From NCBI RefSeq assembly GCF_001696455.1, contig NZ_MAUJ01000013.1, positions 49,809 through 113,808 of the forward strand: a stretch of 64,000 nt of DNA, given 5' to 3'. Below the pieces are notes generated by a model that searched no databases, was not told the DNA's origin, and saw only the letters and a program-made list of their open reading frames with translations. The DNA comes from Pseudoalteromonas luteoviolacea (GTDB lineage Bacteria; Pseudomonadota; Gammaproteobacteria; Enterobacterales; Alteromonadaceae). Positions 1 to 10,199 of the stretch are shown one piece after another; positions within the stretch are counted from its first letter, which is position 1, and each line of letters starts with the position of its first letter. The position numbers and the translations under genes are program-made.

Positions 1-172
1 CACTCAAGTTAATGACAGCACAATAAAGCTGACCAGGATCATACTTGCGCCACATGCGACGCGCTTCTTGTTCCAGCGCTGTCATTCCCTCGCAATTAAA
101 AGCCCCAACTAAGTTAACAAAAACATTGGGGGGCGTGATATCAATTTGCCATTGCCCGTGTACCGTAAACAT
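1..172 (-). CDS. Partial hypothetical protein (N-terminal 57 residues; possibly STAS-like)
   Basis: The reverse strand reads from ATG at 172 to the window edge without a stop. A good Shine-Dalgarno (GAGAGGG) lies just upstream, which supports the start. The visible protein begins MFTVHGQWQIDI and continues with a hydrophobic strand and an amphipathic helix (ALEQEARRMW). That strand-helix pattern, with a short glycine-ended turn (VGAFNCEGM), resembles the start of small STAS/SpoIIAA-like proteins. This is only a fold-level impression. The C-terminus lies outside the window. It is head-to-tail upstream of nothing visible here and is oriented the same way as oligopeptidase B, whose stop is about 50 bases upstream of this start. 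Confidence 0.6.
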   Translation of the reverse strand, partial: MFTVHGQWQIDITPPNVFVNLVGAFNCEGMTALEQEARRMWRKYDPGQLYCAVINLS

Positions 173-224
173 GCCACCCTCTCTAATACCTTAAATGCGG
201 CACAAAAAGCACCGCGGTAATTGA

Positions 225-2294
225 TTAGTCAGCTTGTAGCTCGGGAAGCAAAGAAATGAAAAAAGCCATTTCAAGTGCTTTTTCATGTAAGCTTTTGAAC
301 CTACCCGACGCGCCACCGTGACCCGAGTCCATATCTGTTTTAAAGACCAAGAGATTATTATCTGTCTTTAACTCTCTCAGTTTCGCGACCCATTTCATTG
401 GTTCCCAATACTGAACTTGAGAATCATGTAATCCCGTCGTAACCAGAGTATTAGGATAGCTCTTTGCCGCCAGATTGTCATAGGGAGAATAAGATAAAAT
501 AACATCGTGATACTGCTTATCATTGGGGTTACCCCACTCGTCATATTCATTCGTGGTAAGGGGTATAGTTTCGTCCAACATGGTCGTTAATACATCCAGA
601 AACGGAACGTGGCAACCTATGCCGCGGTAAAGCTCTGGCGCTTGGTTTATAACCGCTCCCATCAATAGACCACCTGCGCTGCCACCCGATGCAAAAATTT
701 TGTCTGACGCACCATATTTCATCTCTACCAATGCGCGCGTGACGTCAACAAAATCGTTAAAGCTATTTTCTTTGTATTCTTTCTTGCCAAAATCATACCA
801 CTGACGCCCAAGCATTTCTGAGCCTCTAATATGGGCAATAACATACACAAACCCTCGGTCTAAAAGACTAAGGGTTGAACTTGAGAACACGGGATCAATC
901 GTATACCCATATGCGCCATAACCATACTGCAACAGAGGGTTAGTGCCATCTTTGTTGAACAGTGATTTTCGATACACAATCGACACAGGCACCTTTGCGC
1001 CGTCTCGAGCTGGGATATGCAACCGCTCTGACGCATAATCTGCTGGACAAAAGTCACCAAGTACTTTGACCTGCTTTTTAAGCACTTTTTGGCCCGTTAC
1101 CAAGTCACAATCATAAACACTACTCGGTGTGGTCAAACTCGAATAAGTGACGCGCACTGTTTTGGCGCTTGGCTCTGGGTTGTACCCAACACCAGCGTAA
1201 TAGCACTCATCTTCAAACCCGAGCTGATAACTTGAACCTTGATAATCATGTACAACAAATCTGATTTGTCCACGCTCGCGCTCAGTGATAACAAAGTGAC
1301 TGTCAAACAGTTCCAGTCCCTCAATGAGTACCTGTTCACGATGGGCAATGATCTCTACCCATTTACTCGGGTCATTAATATCAGCGGCCGTAGCACGCAC
1401 CATACGAAAGTTCTTGGCATCATTGTTTGTTAGCAGGTAGTAGTCGTCTCCAAATTTTTCGATACCATACTCATGACCTTCTTGACGTGCCAATAAACGC
1501 TTAAACTCTCCACTTGGGTTGTTGGCATCTAAAAACAGCGTATCACTGGTTTCGGTTGCAGACAGATAGATAAAAATTTGGCTTTCATCTCGACTTTTGC
1601 CTAAGCCCATATAAAACTGTCGATCTTGTTCCTCATAAACGAGTACATCATCGCTTTGAGGTGTGCCGAGCACATGGCGATAAACTTGAAAACCAAGTAA
1701 AGTTTGGAGATCCTTTTTTACGTAGAAAACAGATTTATTGTCATTGCCCCACACAATTTGACCTTCTGTTTCTACAAGCACATCGTCTAACAACGTCTTG
1801 GTAGCAATGTCTTTAAACCGAGTGGTATAAATGCGGCGACCATCAATGTCTTCACTGTATGCAAGCAACGTATCATCAGGACTCACCATCAGCTCAGCAA
1901 GTTCATAAAACTCATGCTCTTTTGCTAACTCATTAACATCGAGCAGTAATTCTTTGTTGTCCATTTGCTCGTTTGAGCCACGATAATGACGGCCATACTC
2001 TTCTTCACCGCTTACCTCATTGGTATACCAGTAGCGCCCATCTTTTACCGGCACAGATGAGTCATCTTTAACAATACGCCCTTTCATCTCTTCAAAAAGC
2101 GTATCCTGTAACGCAGTATGCGGTTCCATCACCGCTTCACAATAGCTGTTTTCGGCTTTTAAATGTTCCAGAACGTCTTCGTTTTGACGGTTATCATCGC
2201 GCATCCAGTAATAATTATCTGTCCTTTGATGGCCATGAATTTCCATTTTATGGGGTACTTTTTTTGCCACTGGTGGGGTAAGCGCTTTGGTCAT
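225..2294 (-). CDS. ptrB: Oligopeptidase B (S9A prolyl oligopeptidase family)
   Basis: Cytoplasmic serine peptidase that cleaves short peptides after Arg/Lys. It has 689 residues, close to the E. coli enzyme, with an N-terminal seven-bladed propeller and a C-terminal alpha/beta hydrolase domain. The nucleophile sits in GGSAGG at Ser539; Asp624 (LHDSQV) and His659 (SGHGG) complete the triad. The spacings of 85 and 35 residues match those I recall for E. coli PtrB. No signal peptide is seen. An AGGAA ribosome site lies 8 bases before the ATG. It is probably monocistronic: the next upstream gene on this strand ends at 2602, with a terminator between. Confidence 0.93.
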   Translation of the reverse strand: MTKALTPPVAKKVPHKMEIHGHQRTDNYYWMRDDNRQNEDVLEHLKAENSYCEAVMEPHTALQDTLFEEMKGRIVKDDSSVPVKDGRYWYTNEVSGEEEYGRHYRGSNEQMDNKELLLDVNELAKEHEFYELAELMVSPDDTLLAYSEDIDGRRIYTTRFKDIATKTLLDDVLVETEGQIVWGNDNKSVFYVKKDLQTLLGFQVYRHVLGTPQSDDVLVYEEQDRQFYMGLGKSRDESQIFIYLSATETSDTLFLDANNPSGEFKRLLARQEGHEYGIEKFGDDYYLLTNNDAKNFRMVRATAADINDPSKWVEIIAHREQVLIEGLELFDSHFVITERERGQIRFVVHDYQGSSYQLGFEDECYYAGVGYNPEPSAKTVRVTYSSLTTPSSVYDCDLVTGQKVLKKQVKVLGDFCPADYASERLHIPARDGAKVPVSIVYRKSLFNKDGTNPLLQYGYGAYGYTIDPVFSSSTLSLLDRGFVYVIAHIRGSEMLGRQWYDFGKKEYKENSFNDFVDVTRALVEMKYGASDKIFASGGSAGGLLMGAVINQAPELYRGIGCHVPFLDVLTTMLDETIPLTTNEYDEWGNPNDKQYHDVILSYSPYDNLAAKSYPNTLVTTGLHDSQVQYWEPMKWVAKLRELKTDNNLLVFKTDMDSGHGGASGRFKSLHEKALEMAFFISLLPELQAD

Positions 2295-2550
2295 GTATCT
2301 GTTCCTGATTTATTCTTATTTATCCAGTCTATCACAGCCAAGAACTTGGTACAGCTGCGAGTTTGGCACTGTATATATTCATAAAAACAGTCTGCTAGCT
2401 TACAATAAGTCCGTGCGCTAGCACTGTATATAAGTTATCACTTGTCTTATCAGACGCTTTGAAATGATAATACTTTATAACATAACAAACACAAACCTGT
2501 AGAAAGGGAATGTAACGAGGCTGACACCATCTCGAGTTTTACAAAAATAC

Positions 2551-2580
2551 AAAAAAACCCAGCATAAAAGCTGGGTTTTT
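2551..2580. terminator. Bidirectional rho-independent terminator
   Basis: A stem (AACCCAGC / GCTGGGTT) with a 6-base loop is flanked by A-runs on one side and T-runs on the other, so it reads as a terminator on both strands. It sits 20 bases past the stop of the RND permease gene (minus strand). The rest of 2295-2601 holds only the promoter region of the oligopeptidase gene; I see no gene in it. Confidence 0.85.
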
Positions 2581-2601
2581 AAATGTGTGTAAAATGCTGA
2601 C

Positions 2602-5600
2602 TTAAGCGTTACGGAACTTACCTACTTCCTTATTACGGCCTTTCACTTTTTTCTTCAACTTGCTAAATGCACTTTGTACATCAACTAAAATAATGTACAA
2701 ACACGGTACCAGAACTAATGTGATTAACGTGGCAAACAACACGGCAAAGCCGAGAGAAATAGCCATTGGAATTACAAATTTAGCCTGTAAGCTCGTTTCA
2801 AAAATGATCGGTGTTACACCCGCAAATGTCGTAATTGACGTTAATGTGATCGCTCTAAAGCGTGCACACCCGGCCTCAATTACCGCATCTTTCAATCTCA
2901 CACCCTCTTTACGGACTTGGTTCACGTAATCCGTCATAACAAGAGAATCATTGATAACGACACCTGCGGCCGCAATGAGACCAAAGGTCGACATCATGCT
3001 CATATCCAAACCATTTAACCAGTGGCCCCAAACGGCACCTATCAAGCTAAATGGAATAACCGACATGATTATCAACGGCTGAGAGTAACTCTTCAGCGGC
3101 ACCGCTAATAAAATATACACAATCAACATCCCCGCCACGAAGAACATCACTTGCTCATCCGCCTGTGCTTGAGTCTCTTCTACAGAGCCACCTAATTCAG
3201 ATTTAACACCTGGATATTGCTCATATAGCTTAGGCAAGAGATTGTCTTTGATGTTTTCTACTACCGCAGATGGCTCAATTGCTTGCTCATCAATGCTGCC
3301 ATAAACGTACACAGTGCGGTAACCACCCTCGCGACGAATGTAGCTTACGCCTGGCTTTTCAGTAAATTCAACCACATCACCCAGCACCACTTCACGTCCT
3401 GCAGGTGTTTTTACCAGCGCATATTTCAAAGATGCCACCGCTTCTCGATCGAGCTCAGGATAACGCACCATCACACGGATTTCTTCACCATCTCGGATCA
3501 CACGTTGTGCTTCTCCACCGTAAAAGCTATCACCAATTTGGTTAGCAATATCTGACAGAGTAAGACCTAATTCATAGGCGACCGGCTTTAACGACAGCTG
3601 CACCTCTTTACTTGGCGGGTCAATGGTAGAACTGATATCAAACAGCCCCTTTTCTTGCTGCAACATTGAGATAAAGTGCCTACCCGCAGCATTCAACGTA
3701 TCGATATCTGGACCGTATAGTAAATATCCAAATTCACCATCGCCATTGCCCTGATCATTCACGTCATCAATCACGAGGAGAGATTTCACACCCGCAATGG
3801 TCGGCATATTTTCACGCCACCGTCGAGATAATTCGAATGCATCAAATGGGCGTAACTCTTCGTCCACTAATACCGCAAGGACTGAGCCTTCGCTGCGACC
3901 TTCGTTCCAAACGAGAATGTCTTTCAGCATCTTTTGCCCGTATTCCTGCTCGATCTGCTTATCCACATCTAGCATCATTTTTTCAACTTGTGTGACTGCA
4001 GCAAGTGTCTGCTCATCTGACACATTATCGTTGAGCAGGATTTTAACTAGCGGATAGTCATGGGGTACTTTCGGTAGTGGAATAAAGCGAACTTGGCTAG
4101 ATGTGATCAAGGAAATACTGATCAAAAACAGCGCGATAAAGCCAGTGAAAACGGCCCAACGCCACTCAACACACTTTTGCACAGCATTTCGATAAGGTCC
4201 ATTCACGAAAGCAAAGAAACGCTTATTAAATTTAGCGCGCCAGCTACCCTCACGCATTGGTTTAAACTTAGTGTGTGCCAAGTGCGCTGGTAATATCCAT
4301 TTTGATTCAATTAAACTGAATACCAAGCACAGAATGACAACAATGGAGATGGATTTAAAGAAGGCACCTTGTGGGCCGCTAGACATCACCATGGGTGCAA
4401 ATACCGCCATAGTAGTCAAGACACCAAAGGTAGCGGGGGTAGCCACACGCTTCGCACCTCTGACGACGCTATCAACACTTGGACCGCTGCGTTCTATTTC
4501 GGTATAGGAGGCTTCTCCGATGACGATGGCATCATCGACCACAATCCCCAATACCATAATAAATGCAAACAAAGAGACTATATTGATGCTGATCCCAAAT
4601 GCAGGCATCAGCATAATCGCGCCTAAGAAACACACTGGCAGGCCAATCATTACCCACAGAGCCAGCTTAAAACGCAAGAATATCGTCAACATAATGGCAA
4701 CTAATAGCGCACCTTGAAGCATATTCTTCTTCATCATTTCGAGACGCGCATCAAGGTAATAAGTCATATCCACAATTGGCGACAACGACACACCCGCAGG
4801 CAATGTTTTGTTTTTCTCTTCAATGTAAGCATGTATTGTTCGAGCGATAGGCACCATGTTCTGTTCTTTGGTGGCTTTTACCGAAAGAAACGCAGCATTA
4901 ACGCCATTTTGCTTGAAGTAGAACTCACCTTCGACAAATTCGTCTTTGATCACGGCGACATCTTGCAAGTACACCTTTGCACCATTATCACCGACCTTCA
5001 CAGGAATACGTTTAAATTCATTGCCACGGTATTTCTGGTTTTCGACACGTACAGAAATGATCCCTGCATCCGTGCGAATTTGACCTGCAGACATATTTGC
5101 TGAATAGCGGCGAATAGAGTTACTGACATCATTAATGGTGAGACCATATCGACGCAAAGTATCGGGGTCAATTTCAATGGCGATCTCGTAAGCTGGTGTG
5201 CTACGCTCAACCAAAGAGACATTACCCAACTGTAATAACTCGTCTTCAACTTCTTTGGCTAAAGGCTTTAACTCTGCAAGTGGGATATCCGCCGCAAGCG
5301 CCATCTGAATAACGTCTTGACGAAACTCTACTTGCTGCACACGCACCGGCTCCATTGCGGCGGGGAAAGTTGCGATCCCATCAACTCGGGTGCGAACTTT
5401 ATCAACCACATCGCTTAAATCAGCATCGGTATCTATCTCAAGTTGCACACTGCCACTACCACGACGTGCACGATAAACACCTTTGTCGATTTCAGTCACA
5501 TCTTTGAGTGCTTCTTCAATTTTAATCAGAATACTCTCTTCGATTTCCTGCGGTGATGCGCCCGGGTAGTTAGCATTGATACTGACGAAGTTCAGCTCAA

Positions 5601-5745
5601 TACTTGGGAACATCTGTCGTTGAATCGTCATGTAGCTCACAATACCCATGATGATAATGAATACCATCATCAGGTTGGCGGCAACAGGATTATGCGCAAA
5701 ATACGCAATCAACCCTTTTTGGGAAGTTTTGATTTGATCAGTCAT
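2602..5745 (-). CDS. Efflux RND transporter permease (AcrB/HAE-like family)
   Basis: Inner-membrane proton-driven efflux pump, about 1047 residues. It shows the RND layout: TM1 near residues 28-48, a large periplasmic porter loop, a TM2-6 block with the TM4 signature (LGIVVDDAIVIGEA, two adjacent Asp for proton relay), then a second periplasmic loop and TM7-12. ATG at 5745 is preferred over 5751, because AGGGA lies 6 bases before the former and abuts the latter. It follows the adaptor gene by 15 bases, so the two form an adaptor-pump operon; the outer-membrane channel must come from elsewhere. The substrate cannot be told from sequence. The charged C-terminal tail is typical of the family. 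Confidence 0.9.
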   Translation of the reverse strand: MTDQIKTSQKGLIAYFAHNPVAANLMMVFIIIMGIVSYMTIQRQMFPSIELNFVSINANYPGASPQEIEESILIKIEEALKDVTEIDKGVYRARRGSGSVQLEIDTDADLSDVVDKVRTRVDGIATFPAAMEPVRVQQVEFRQDVIQMALAADIPLAELKPLAKEVEDELLQLGNVSLVERSTPAYEIAIEIDPDTLRRYGLTINDVSNSIRRYSANMSAGQIRTDAGIISVRVENQKYRGNEFKRIPVKVGDNGAKVYLQDVAVIKDEFVEGEFYFKQNGVNAAFLSVKATKEQNMVPIARTIHAYIEEKNKTLPAGVSLSPIVDMTYYLDARLEMMKKNMLQGALLVAIMLTIFLRFKLALWVMIGLPVCFLGAIMLMPAFGISINIVSLFAFIMVLGIVVDDAIVIGEASYTEIERSGPSVDSVVRGAKRVATPATFGVLTTMAVFAPMVMSSGPQGAFFKSISIVVILCLVFSLIESKWILPAHLAHTKFKPMREGSWRAKFNKRFFAFVNGPYRNAVQKCVEWRWAVFTGFIALFLISISLITSSQVRFIPLPKVPHDYPLVKILLNDNVSDEQTLAAVTQVEKMMLDVDKQIEQEYGQKMLKDILVWNEGRSEGSVLAVLVDEELRPFDAFELSRRWRENMPTIAGVKSLLVIDDVNDQGNGDGEFGYLLYGPDIDTLNAAGRHFISMLQQEKGLFDISSTIDPPSKEVQLSLKPVAYELGLTLSDIANQIGDSFYGGEAQRVIRDGEEIRVMVRYPELDREAVASLKYALVKTPAGREVVLGDVVEFTEKPGVSYIRREGGYRTVYVYGSIDEQAIEPSAVVENIKDNLLPKLYEQYPGVKSELGGSVEETQAQADEQVMFFVAGMLIVYILLAVPLKSYSQPLIIMSVIPFSLIGAVWGHWLNGLDMSMMSTFGLIAAAGVVINDSLVMTDYVNQVRKEGVRLKDAVIEAGCARFRAITLTSITTFAGVTPIIFETSLQAKFVIPMAISLGFAVLFATLITLVLVPCLYIILVDVQSAFSKLKKKVKGRNKEVGKFRNA

Positions 5746-5760
5746 AGTCATTCCCTGCCG

Positions 5761-6927
5761 CTACAGCTTTCCCACATTGTCAGATTCTCCTATACCTTCC
5801 TCACTGCCAGCAACTTTAACGGCCATGCCTCGTTGCGGGTATTCAGGTAAAGTGACCACCACAGTATCACTATTTGATAGGCCTTCACCCACCAAGTAAT
5901 AAGCACCTTCTTCACGGATCACCTGCACTTCACGAGGCTCTAATTCTGCATTTGAGTTTAATAACCAAACAGTTTGATTATTCACTAACTCCTGCGGCAG
6001 GCGATAAATCTGTCTTAATGTCTTACCTGCAAATTGAACTTGTACATAGGTGCCAAATTTAATGGCAGGTGCATTGTTAGTGAGTCCGTATGGGTCATCA
6101 ATACGCACCACCAAGTTATTCATACGCGTTTGCTGGTCGACAACGCCTAAGTCACGATGGATATAGGCTTGGCGCGTAAATCCATTGATACCTTTTTGCG
6201 ATAGTGTGGCCTCAATACCAGAGACATTTTCAGGCAAGAATATAGAGTCAAAACCCGCAATCGGGATGATTATTTCAGCTTGTTCAATGTTGTTAAGCCT
6301 TGCAACCGCCGCGCCCGTATTCACAAATTGACCCAGACCAACGTCTCGAGACACAACGAGTGCATTAAATGGCGACACGACCTCACAGTTATCTAAATCA
6401 CGCTGTGCTCTACTCAGTGCAGCCTGTGCAGATTTAACGGCCGCATTGGCGCTAAGTAGCTGAGGTTTACGCAGAAATAAGTCGGTGTGCTTTTTGTTAG
6501 GAAAGCGTTTAGCTTCATCCGCAGCGACATCTGCTAACGCTTGCTCTTCAATAAGTTGTGCTTTTGCACTAGAAAGTGCGGCCTCTGCTTGCAATACTGC
6601 CGCCTGATAATTGTCTTTTTCAATTTTTAAGAGCACATCACCTTTGTTGATAACACCACCAGCCACAAAGTTTGGATGCCAATAGTCAATTTCACCTGAC
6701 ACTTGAACCGACAACATGGTTTGCTCTAACGGCTGAACCTCACCATAACTGTTGATCACCACTTGATGATCTTGAGCTTGTAATGCTTCAACTTCAACGA
6801 CAGGTCTGGTGTCAACGACATCTGACCCCTCATCGCCTTTTGCAGCAGCATTTATACCCATAAACCCAGCGATACCGATACCCAACGCCACGAAGGGTAA
6901 TATCCATTTTAGTATGTTTGATTGCAT
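5761..6927 (-). CDS. Efflux RND transporter periplasmic adaptor subunit
   Basis: Membrane fusion protein, 388 residues, linking the RND pump to an outer-membrane channel. An N-terminal membrane anchor (residues 7-27) is followed by a first biotinyl-lipoyl half (VQVSGEI...GDVLLKIEKDNY), an Ala/Gln-rich alpha-hairpin (about 110-185, with ALSSAKAQLIEEQAL), the second lipoyl half (NALVVSRDVGLGQFV) and a beta-barrel domain. It has no lipobox. It is first in the operon with the permease downstream. AGGTG precedes the ATG. The upstream gap (6928-7016) is AT-rich, but I see no confident promoter or regulator gene. Confidence 0.9.
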   Translation of the reverse strand: MQSNILKWILPFVALGIGIAGFMGINAAAKGDEGSDVVDTRPVVEVEALQAQDHQVVINSYGEVQPLEQTMLSVQVSGEIDYWHPNFVAGGVINKGDVLLKIEKDNYQAAVLQAEAALSSAKAQLIEEQALADVAADEAKRFPNKKHTDLFLRKPQLLSANAAVKSAQAALSRAQRDLDNCEVVSPFNALVVSRDVGLGQFVNTGAAVARLNNIEQAEIIIPIAGFDSIFLPENVSGIEATLSQKGINGFTRQAYIHRDLGVVDQQTRMNNLVVRIDDPYGLTNNAPAIKFGTYVQVQFAGKTLRQIYRLPQELVNNQTVWLLNSNAELEPREVQVIREEGAYYLVGEGLSNSDTVVVTLPEYPQRGMAVKVAGSEEGIGESDNVGKL

Positions 6928-7016
6928 AACCGCACCTATTGATAATTTCCTAATGCTATCTTATCAAGGTTTGCATCACACTGGGTGTGACATTTGTAAG
7001 AATCTGTTACAACTCT

Positions 7017-9422
7017 TCAATCTTTTTTCAACTGCTGGTAGACATGGTGTATATCTATAAAAAACAGTAAGCTAAAGGTCATTAGCAAAGCTAATAAGTA
7101 GCAAATTAATAGCGTTAACCCCATTGCAGGTATCACACTGGATGTAATTAGGATGACGCTTGTTGCTAACAGTGTTGCCAAAAAAAAGTGCCCCAGTCGA
7201 AGTAACATTTGCTCGCGTATTAACTGGATGCGTTTAGCACCCACCTGCTGTTTAATACGTAGTACGGGGCGCTCACTAAAGGCAAGGTTTCCAAGTAACC
7301 CATACAGGCCCACGAGGACTTGTGCAATTATCAAAAAGCACAAGCCAATCCCGCCGTACAAACTAAGTTTGGCAGATTGGTTTAATTCTTCTACTTGTAA
7401 AGCAAGCGTTTCGAGCTGCCTAATATTTTGCGTCACTTCTTGACGCTTAAGCACCTGAATCGCCTCTTCTTTACTCATACTTTGACCCGTTTTGAGTTTC
7501 ACCAGCATATTCGTTTCGTAGAAATTATGTGGGAAATACACAATGGCGTAGAAGCCTGTGTCATGGGTAAAGATATTATCAACAATCCCCAGTAACCGTG
7601 TTGGTGCTTGGTGACCATGATAAATCCATTTTCCAATATCACTTGCGTCTAAAGCTAACAAACGTGCTGCTTCACGATTGATAATGACCCCTTCGCGCGC
7701 ATCGATGTCCCGCACATTAAAATCGCGTCCGGCAACAATTTGCAACGACAGTAAATCGAAATACCCGACCCCCACTAGCTGCGAATGCATCGCGATATGC
7801 TCAGCGCTTTGCGGCGTTTTACCAATACGGGCAACATAGCTAAGATCGAATGGCGCAAGGGCGCTCAATGCCACAGCCTCAACTTTCGGGTGAGATTTCA
7901 ATGCTCGCTGATTGGCTAAAAATAATTGCTTTCGCGCATCCACCTCCGAACTGTCCTGGCCCCACGAAACTTGTTGACGTTCAATAAACAATACGCCGTT
8001 AGGTTCTACGCCCGTAGGAATGAAAAGGCGATTTGCAAAATACACAAATAGCCAAAAACTCAAACATAGTACCACCAAGCCCACGCTCAGTTGGGTCACT
8101 AACACACTATTACTCAACCAAATAGGTAACTGTTTCGCTTGACCTTTATTACCACCGTGAAGCTGACTATGTAGGTGCTGAAGAGGCAACTGCGCAAATC
8201 CACAATACGCAAAAAAAACAGATATTAGCAGCGCCGCCACCACCATGACTATGTGATGCCACCAGCTCACACGTAGCCAGTTCATGTGGGCATAGGTATC
8301 TGCTGCAAGGTTTCTGATCACAACAACGCCAAGTTCACTGAGTAACATCGCACCAATTGCCGCAATGAAAAATAGCGTACCAAGTTGAACTAAATGTGCA
8401 CTGCGCAATGTGCCCACCTTAGCCCCCAACGTCACTTTCAGGGCTAACTCGGCTTGTTGCTTTTTAAAATCTAGAAAGTAATACGTAAATAGATTGACCA
8501 GTGTGATCAATAAAAAAGCTGCACCTCCCAAGAACACCCAATTGCCAATATTTTGTACTTCCCCCTTTATCAGTTTTGTAAGAGGCCTATATTCAAAATT
8601 CAGCTGTAATTCTTTACTCTGTTCAATACTTACTAAGCTCTCTCTGAACTTTTGATTTAGGTGAGCGACCACTTGTGAAGCCATTGGTTTAATTTCGCGC
8701 TCGGATTTAAGCCGACCCACAACGAATGTTTCGTATCTCACCGACAAATGCTCTCGTAGTGGGTTTTCTCGATCAACAACCGCCGTAAAGTCGACAAATA
8801 CATCGGTATGATGATTGGCATTCTTTAATTGAGGTATGCGATCACTACATTCAACCACCCCAACAACACGGTAACTCTGTCGATCTAAGTGAATGGTACG
8901 CGAGATTATATCGGTCACGGCCCCTTGCAGCGTATCTCTCGACATCAAATAGCGTTTTGCAAAACATTCACTCACGACCGCTTCTCTACTTGCGCTGTGA
9001 GCATTGCGCCGACTATCAAAGGGTCGACCTGCGCGTAAGTTCAATCCAAATAATTCAAAATAATTGGCATAAGTGTACGCCATGTTCACTTGCGGCTGCG
9101 CTCTGTGTCCTTCGAGTAGACTTTCTCCAAAATAAATGGGGGTCACAAGGTCCAATTGAGAAGAATTATCCGCAATATACTGTGCGGCAATATTTGAAAG
9201 CGCCCCGTTCATAACTAACTGGCCTTGTTTGTCAGCGATAGCGCCATGCAACCAGACCAATCTATCTGCATCTTTGTAAGGGAGTGGTGAGTAAGCATGC
9301 CAAGCGATCAAACTCACCAATAACCCACCAGCTAGGGCAAATGCCAACAAAACAACAAATAACAGAGTGAATCTGACATTTTTATACAGCGCTAAGATCG
9401 CGCTGAATTGCTCATTCCACAT
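7017..9422 (-). CDS. ABC transporter permease, MacB/FtsX family
   Basis: Integral membrane component of a type VII (MacB/LolCDE-like) ABC system, about 801 residues. A TM lies near the N-terminus (residues 20-45), followed by a MacB-type periplasmic core domain. Three TMs follow (about 275-415), then a second TM pair bracketing another periplasmic domain, and a C-terminal FtsX domain with three TMs. The duplicated domain layout is that of peptide or lipid exporters that lack the ATPase in the same chain. ATG at 9422 is chosen over GTG at 9437 because GAGGAAA lies 7-8 bases before it. It is last in a three-gene operon after the ATPase gene. Confidence 0.87.
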   Translation of the reverse strand: MWNEQFSAILALYKNVRFTLLFVVLLAFALAGGLLVSLIAWHAYSPLPYKDADRLVWLHGAIADKQGQLVMNGALSNIAAQYIADNSSQLDLVTPIYFGESLLEGHRAQPQVNMAYTYANYFELFGLNLRAGRPFDSRRNAHSASREAVVSECFAKRYLMSRDTLQGAVTDIISRTIHLDRQSYRVVGVVECSDRIPQLKNANHHTDVFVDFTAVVDRENPLREHLSVRYETFVVGRLKSEREIKPMASQVVAHLNQKFRESLVSIEQSKELQLNFEYRPLTKLIKGEVQNIGNWVFLGGAAFLLITLVNLFTYYFLDFKKQQAELALKVTLGAKVGTLRSAHLVQLGTLFFIAAIGAMLLSELGVVVIRNLAADTYAHMNWLRVSWWHHIVMVVAALLISVFFAYCGFAQLPLQHLHSQLHGGNKGQAKQLPIWLSNSVLVTQLSVGLVVLCLSFWLFVYFANRLFIPTGVEPNGVLFIERQQVSWGQDSSEVDARKQLFLANQRALKSHPKVEAVALSALAPFDLSYVARIGKTPQSAEHIAMHSQLVGVGYFDLLSLQIVAGRDFNVRDIDAREGVIINREAARLLALDASDIGKWIYHGHQAPTRLLGIVDNIFTHDTGFYAIVYFPHNFYETNMLVKLKTGQSMSKEEAIQVLKRQEVTQNIRQLETLALQVEELNQSAKLSLYGGIGLCFLIIAQVLVGLYGLLGNLAFSERPVLRIKQQVGAKRIQLIREQMLLRLGHFFLATLLATSVILITSSVIPAMGLTLLICYLLALLMTFSLLFFIDIHHVYQQLKKD

Positions 9423-9465
9423 AGGATGTTTCCTCACGTTCTACTGCGTCCATATTCAGCATGGG

Positions 9466-10191
9466 CTACAACGGTAGTGAACCGGTTACGAACGGTGTTG
9501 CCGATTTATACGCTGTACCGAGCAATTCACCATCAAAGAGTTTAATTTGTCTCGATGCCATACCCGCATATCGAGGATCGTGAGTAACCATACAAATGGT
9601 AGCCCCCTGCAAGTGCAACTCACCAATTAATGACATCACCGCATCGCCGCTTTTTGAATCTAGGTTGCCAGTCGCTTCATCTATTAACAAAATACTCGGC
9701 CGTGTCACCAAGGCTCTCGCAATGGCTACGCGCTGCTGTTGTCCGCCAGATAGCTGATTTGGTGTATGCGTAATTCGGTGAGATAGCCCAACTTTATCTA
9801 GGCACTCCAGCACAACGTCTTTTGCGACCTGAGCACTAGGTCTAGGCTCACGATAACGCAGCGGCAATGCAACATTTTCAAACACCGTCATGGAGTCGAC
9901 AAGATTGAATGATTGAAATATAAAGCCGATATGCTGATTTCTAAATGCCGCGCGCTGGTCGACAGTTAAAGTATCTACTGACTGCCCTGCCAATGTGTAG
10001 CTGCCCGACGTGGGCGGCTCTAGCAACCCCATAATTGACAGCAACGTCGACTTACCACACCCTGAGGGCCCAGATACCGCAACAAATTCCCCTTGCTCGA
10101 TGGTAATATCGATATTTCTCAACGCATGTGTTTGCAAGTCTGCAGTTTCAAATACCTTCCCGATACCTGCCATTTCGATCATGTTTTTCAT
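9466..10191 (-). CDS. ABC transporter ATP-binding protein (MacB/LolD-like)
   Basis: Nucleotide-binding subunit of 241 residues. Motifs seen are Walker A GPSGCGKST, the Q-loop (FIFQSFNLV), signature LSGGQQQRVAIARAL, Walker B ILLIDEATGNLD (the usual 'DEPT' reads DEAT), and the H-loop (MVTHDPRYA). The GNLD after Walker B is typical of the LolD/MacB branch. AGGAG sits 5 bases before the ATG. The start lies 8 bases after the adaptor stop, and the permease follows after about 43 bases. Together they make a tripartite exporter driven by ATP rather than proton flux. Confidence 0.92.
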   Translation of the reverse strand: MKNMIEMAGIGKVFETADLQTHALRNIDITIEQGEFVAVSGPSGCGKSTLLSIMGLLEPPTSGSYTLAGQSVDTLTVDQRAAFRNQHIGFIFQSFNLVDSMTVFENVALPLRYREPRPSAQVAKDVVLECLDKVGLSHRITHTPNQLSGGQQQRVAIARALVTRPSILLIDEATGNLDSKSGDAVMSLIGELHLQGATICMVTHDPRYAGMASRQIKLFDGELLGTAYKSATPFVTGSLPL

Positions 10192-10199
10192 ATCAGCTC

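Noticed and set aside
2470..2484. Fur-like TGATAATACTTTATA upstream of the oligopeptidase gene
   Set aside because: Only the left half fits; the right half matches poorly and the site is about 175 bases from the start.
4714..5103. 129-codon frame opposite the RND permease and other long antisense frames (e.g. 42138-42758)
   Set aside because: Exact antisense shadows of well-supported genes, low-complexity translations with many Ser/Ala or Thr runs.
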